DNA of 64,000 bases, taken from UBA3775 sp964584255. GTDB lineage: Bacteria > Bacillota > Clostridia > Lachnospirales > Lachnospiraceae. The position numbers and the translations under genes were made by a program. Positions 62,082 through 64,000 of this stretch are shown here, piece after piece (position 1 is the first letter of the stretch; every line of letters begins with the position of its first letter). The notes below the pieces were generated by a model, which was given only the letters and a program-made list of their open reading frames with translations, made no database searches and had not been told where the DNA came from. The stretch covers positions 1-64,000 of the forward strand of contig CAZOZM010000009.1 in NCBI GenBank assembly GCA_964584255.1. Direction: 5' to 3'.

Positions 62082-64000
62082 ATGAATGAAAAAGTACTTC
62101 ATACGGTGGAATTTGATAAAATTAAATCATCCCTTTTGATGCTGGCGGGTTCGGAGGCCGGAAAAAGGCTTTTAAAGGAACTGATGCCGGTTAGTGACAG
62201 GGATGAAATTGAGAAAAGACAGGAAGAGACGGCAGCGGCACTTTCGAGAATAGAGAGGAGGGGAAGTCTTTCCTTTACCGGGATTCCGGAGGTTGGTGAC
62301 ATTGTAAACAGAGTAGCTTTAAAGTCCACTCTGGGAGCGGGCGAGCTCAGGAAAATTGCTGCTCTGCTTACGGTAACAAAAAAAGTAAAGCAGTATGGTG
62401 AGACGGAGCTTCCGCCGGAACTTGGAGAAACGACAGGCGGAAGTGCGGATGTCCTTTCAGAGAGATTCTGTATGCTGGAACCTCTTGAGCATATTCTCAG
62501 GGAGATAAACAGATGCATAATATCAGAAGATGAAATTGCGGATGATGCAAGCCGGACACTTTCTTCCATAAGAAGACAGATTAAACAGAAAAAAGCCAGG
62601 ATAGCGGAAAAGATTGCGGCAGTTTTAAGAGAGGCAGCTGAGGACGAAAGGCTTCAGGACAATCTTATAACGATGAGAAACGGAAGATACTGTATTCCGG
62701 TTAAGGCGGAATATAAGAATAAAGTGCCGGGGATGATACATGACCAGTCATCCACGAGAAATACGTTTTTCATAGAGCCTATGGAAGTTGTAGAATTGAA
62801 TAATGAAATCAGGGAACTTGAAATACAGGAGAATGATGAAATTGAAAGAATTCTGCAGATGCTGAGTGTGGCACTTATTCCGGAAATTGAGCATATCAGA
62901 TACAATGTGCAGACTTTGGGAGAACTGGATGCGATTTTTGCCCGCGGGGCACTTGCCAGACAGCAGAGGGCGGTGAGACCCGTATTCTCGGAAAATCATG
63001 TTGCCGAGATAAAGAAAGCGAGGCATCCGCTGATTCATAAGGACAAGGTTGTTCCGGTGGATTTGAGCATAGGGAAAGATTTTAATTTACTGCTCATAAC
63101 CGGTCCGAATACCGGCGGTAAAACAGTAAGTCTTAAAACAATGGGGCTCTTCCATCTTATGGGGCAGAGCGGTCTGCATATTCCGGCTCTTCCGGGTTCG
63201 GTTCTGGGTATCTTTGATGAGATATATGCGGATATCGGTGATGAACAGAGTATCGAGCAGTCTCTGTCCACATTTTCATCGCATATGACACATACAATAG
63301 AGATTCTTTCAGCGGCAAATGAGAATTCACTTGTTTTATTTGATGAGCTTGGTGCGGGAACGGACCCGGTTGAGGGTGCGGCACTTGCAATGGCGATACT
63401 GACGGAGCTTAATTCAAAGGGAATAAGGACAATGGCAACCACTCATTACAGTGAGCTTAAGGCTTTTGCACTTACTACTCCGGGTGCGGTAAATGCTTCC
63501 TGTGAATTTGATATTGAGACTTTGAGTCCAACCTATAAGCTTCTTACCGGTATACCGGGAAAGAGTAATGCTTTTGCAATATCAAAGCGGCTTGGGATGT
63601 CGGATGAAATTCTGGCGTATGCGGAGTCACTGGTGGATGAAAAAGACAGGGGCTTTGATGAAATGCTCAGGGAACTTGACGATTTGAGGCGTGAGGCCGA
63701 GAAGGCAAGAGACGAGGCAGTAAGGGACAGAGAAAAGGCAAGACGATTTAAGGATGAGTCTTCCAGGGAAAAGGAAAAGCTTCAGGCCAGAAAAGACAAG
63801 GAAATTGAAAAGGCGAGAGAAGAGGCAAGACAGATTCTTGAAGAGGCTAAGACTTTTGCCGATGAGACGATAAGGAAACTGAATAAACAGGCGGCTTCGG
63901 CTTCAAACATGCGTGAGATGGAAGAAGAACGAAGGGAATTAAGGCACAGACTTTCAAACATTCCTGAGAAAAAGGAAAAGAAAGAGGTTGTAAGGAAGCA
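62082..64000 (+). CDS. mutS2: MutS2 / RqcU endonuclease MutS2, 3' end outside window
   Basis: MutS2 splits stalled or collided ribosomes (RqcU role) and was earlier linked to suppressing recombination. 639 codons are visible without a stop. The N-terminal core/clamp domains lie at ~1-320, the ABC-type ATPase has Walker A GPNTGGKTVSL from G341, Walker B NSLVLFDELGAGTDPVEGAA and H-loop TTHYSELKAFA, and a long coiled coil (residues ~515-639, EAEKARDEAVRDREKARR) follows. The C-terminal Smr domain should lie beyond the window. ATG 62082 is preceded by GGGGTGAGGTG. Confidence 0.95.
   Translation, partial: MNEKVLHTVEFDKIKSSLLMLAGSEAGKRLLKELMPVSDRDEIEKRQEETAAALSRIERRGSLSFTGIPEVGDIVNRVALKSTLGAGELRKIAALLTVTKKVKQYGETELPPELGETTGGSADVLSERFCMLEPLEHILREINRCIISEDEIADDASRTLSSIRRQIKQKKARIAEKIAAVLREAAEDERLQDNLITMRNGRYCIPVKAEYKNKVPGMIHDQSSTRNTFFIEPMEVVELNNEIRELEIQENDEIERILQMLSVALIPEIEHIRYNVQTLGELDAIFARGALARQQRAVRPVFSENHVAEIKKARHPLIHKDKVVPVDLSIGKDFNLLLITGPNTGGKTVSLKTMGLFHLMGQSGLHIPALPGSVLGIFDEIYADIGDEQSIEQSLSTFSSHMTHTIEILSAANENSLVLFDELGAGTDPVEGAALAMAILTELNSKGIRTMATTHYSELKAFALTTPGAVNASCEFDIETLSPTYKLLTGIPGKSNAFAISKRLGMSDEILAYAESLVDEKDRGFDEMLRELDDLRREAEKARDEAVRDREKARRFKDESSREKEKLQARKDKEIEKAREEARQILEEAKTFADETIRKLNKQAASASNMREMEEERRELRHRLSNIPEKKEKKEVVRK

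Overview
The window looks like chromosomal DNA of a low-to-moderate GC spore-lineage Firmicute, most likely a clostridial Lachnospiraceae-type bacterium. The evidence is an intact spoVT-rqcP-yabP-yabQ-divIC-spoIIE-tilS-hpt-ftsH block, AGGAGG-type ribosome binding sites, sigma-A type promoters, a folate one-carbon pair (fchA-folD) and a Gram-positive style type IV pilus operon. The species cannot be named from this sequence alone. Nearly all genes are on the + strand; the one clear exception is a TetR regulator.

Layout. 0-0.2 kb: end of a tRNA cluster (Asn, Cys). 0.5-5.5 kb: HAD phosphatase, fchA, folD, and a 2-isopropylmalate synthase fused to an AraC-type DNA-binding domain and carrying 36-bp internal repeats. 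5.5-7 kb: pyruvate kinase. 7.4-12.6 kb: a TetR regulator divergent from an MMPL transporter and a repeat-rich lipoprotein, with three matching operators between them. 12.8-16.2 kb: hisB and two glycosyltransferases. 16.4-31.4 kb: a complete type IV pilus operon (pilB, pilT, pilC, two near-identical-headed pilins, pilD, a pilM-pilN fusion, pilO and five minor pilin or pilus-associated proteins). 31.7-33.5 kb: larB and larC for the nickel-pincer cofactor, with LarC lacking its C-terminal domain. 33.6-39.1 kb: ABC ATPase, large FtsX-type permease, response regulator and sensor kinase. 39.4-41.3 kb: amino acid:cation symporter and GNAT enzyme. 41.6-41.9 kb: remnant of an AAA/DUF4143 ATPase. 42-49.4 kb: spoVT, HU and the yabO-ftsH block, with a SpoIIE lacking its membrane region. 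50-52.7 kb: a small secreted peptide gene and two ABC permease genes, each interrupted by one stop codon. 53-64 kb: GH13 glycosidase, nth, a 34-aa membrane peptide, an ABC export cassette with an AIR-synthase-like protein, trmL and the start of mutS2.

The most unusual features are the LeuA-AraC fusion and a recurring pattern of short tandem duplications. Some arrays (12, 36, 38-39, 58 and 67 bp periods) start in, or exactly at, the last codons of a gene and run past its stop codon. Others (36 and 42 bp, always multiples of three) sit in frame inside leuA-araC and larC. I see no CRISPR array, prophage, intact transposase or rRNA gene. Coordinates, motifs and repeat periods were read by eye; family assignments rest on recognised motifs, not on a database search.
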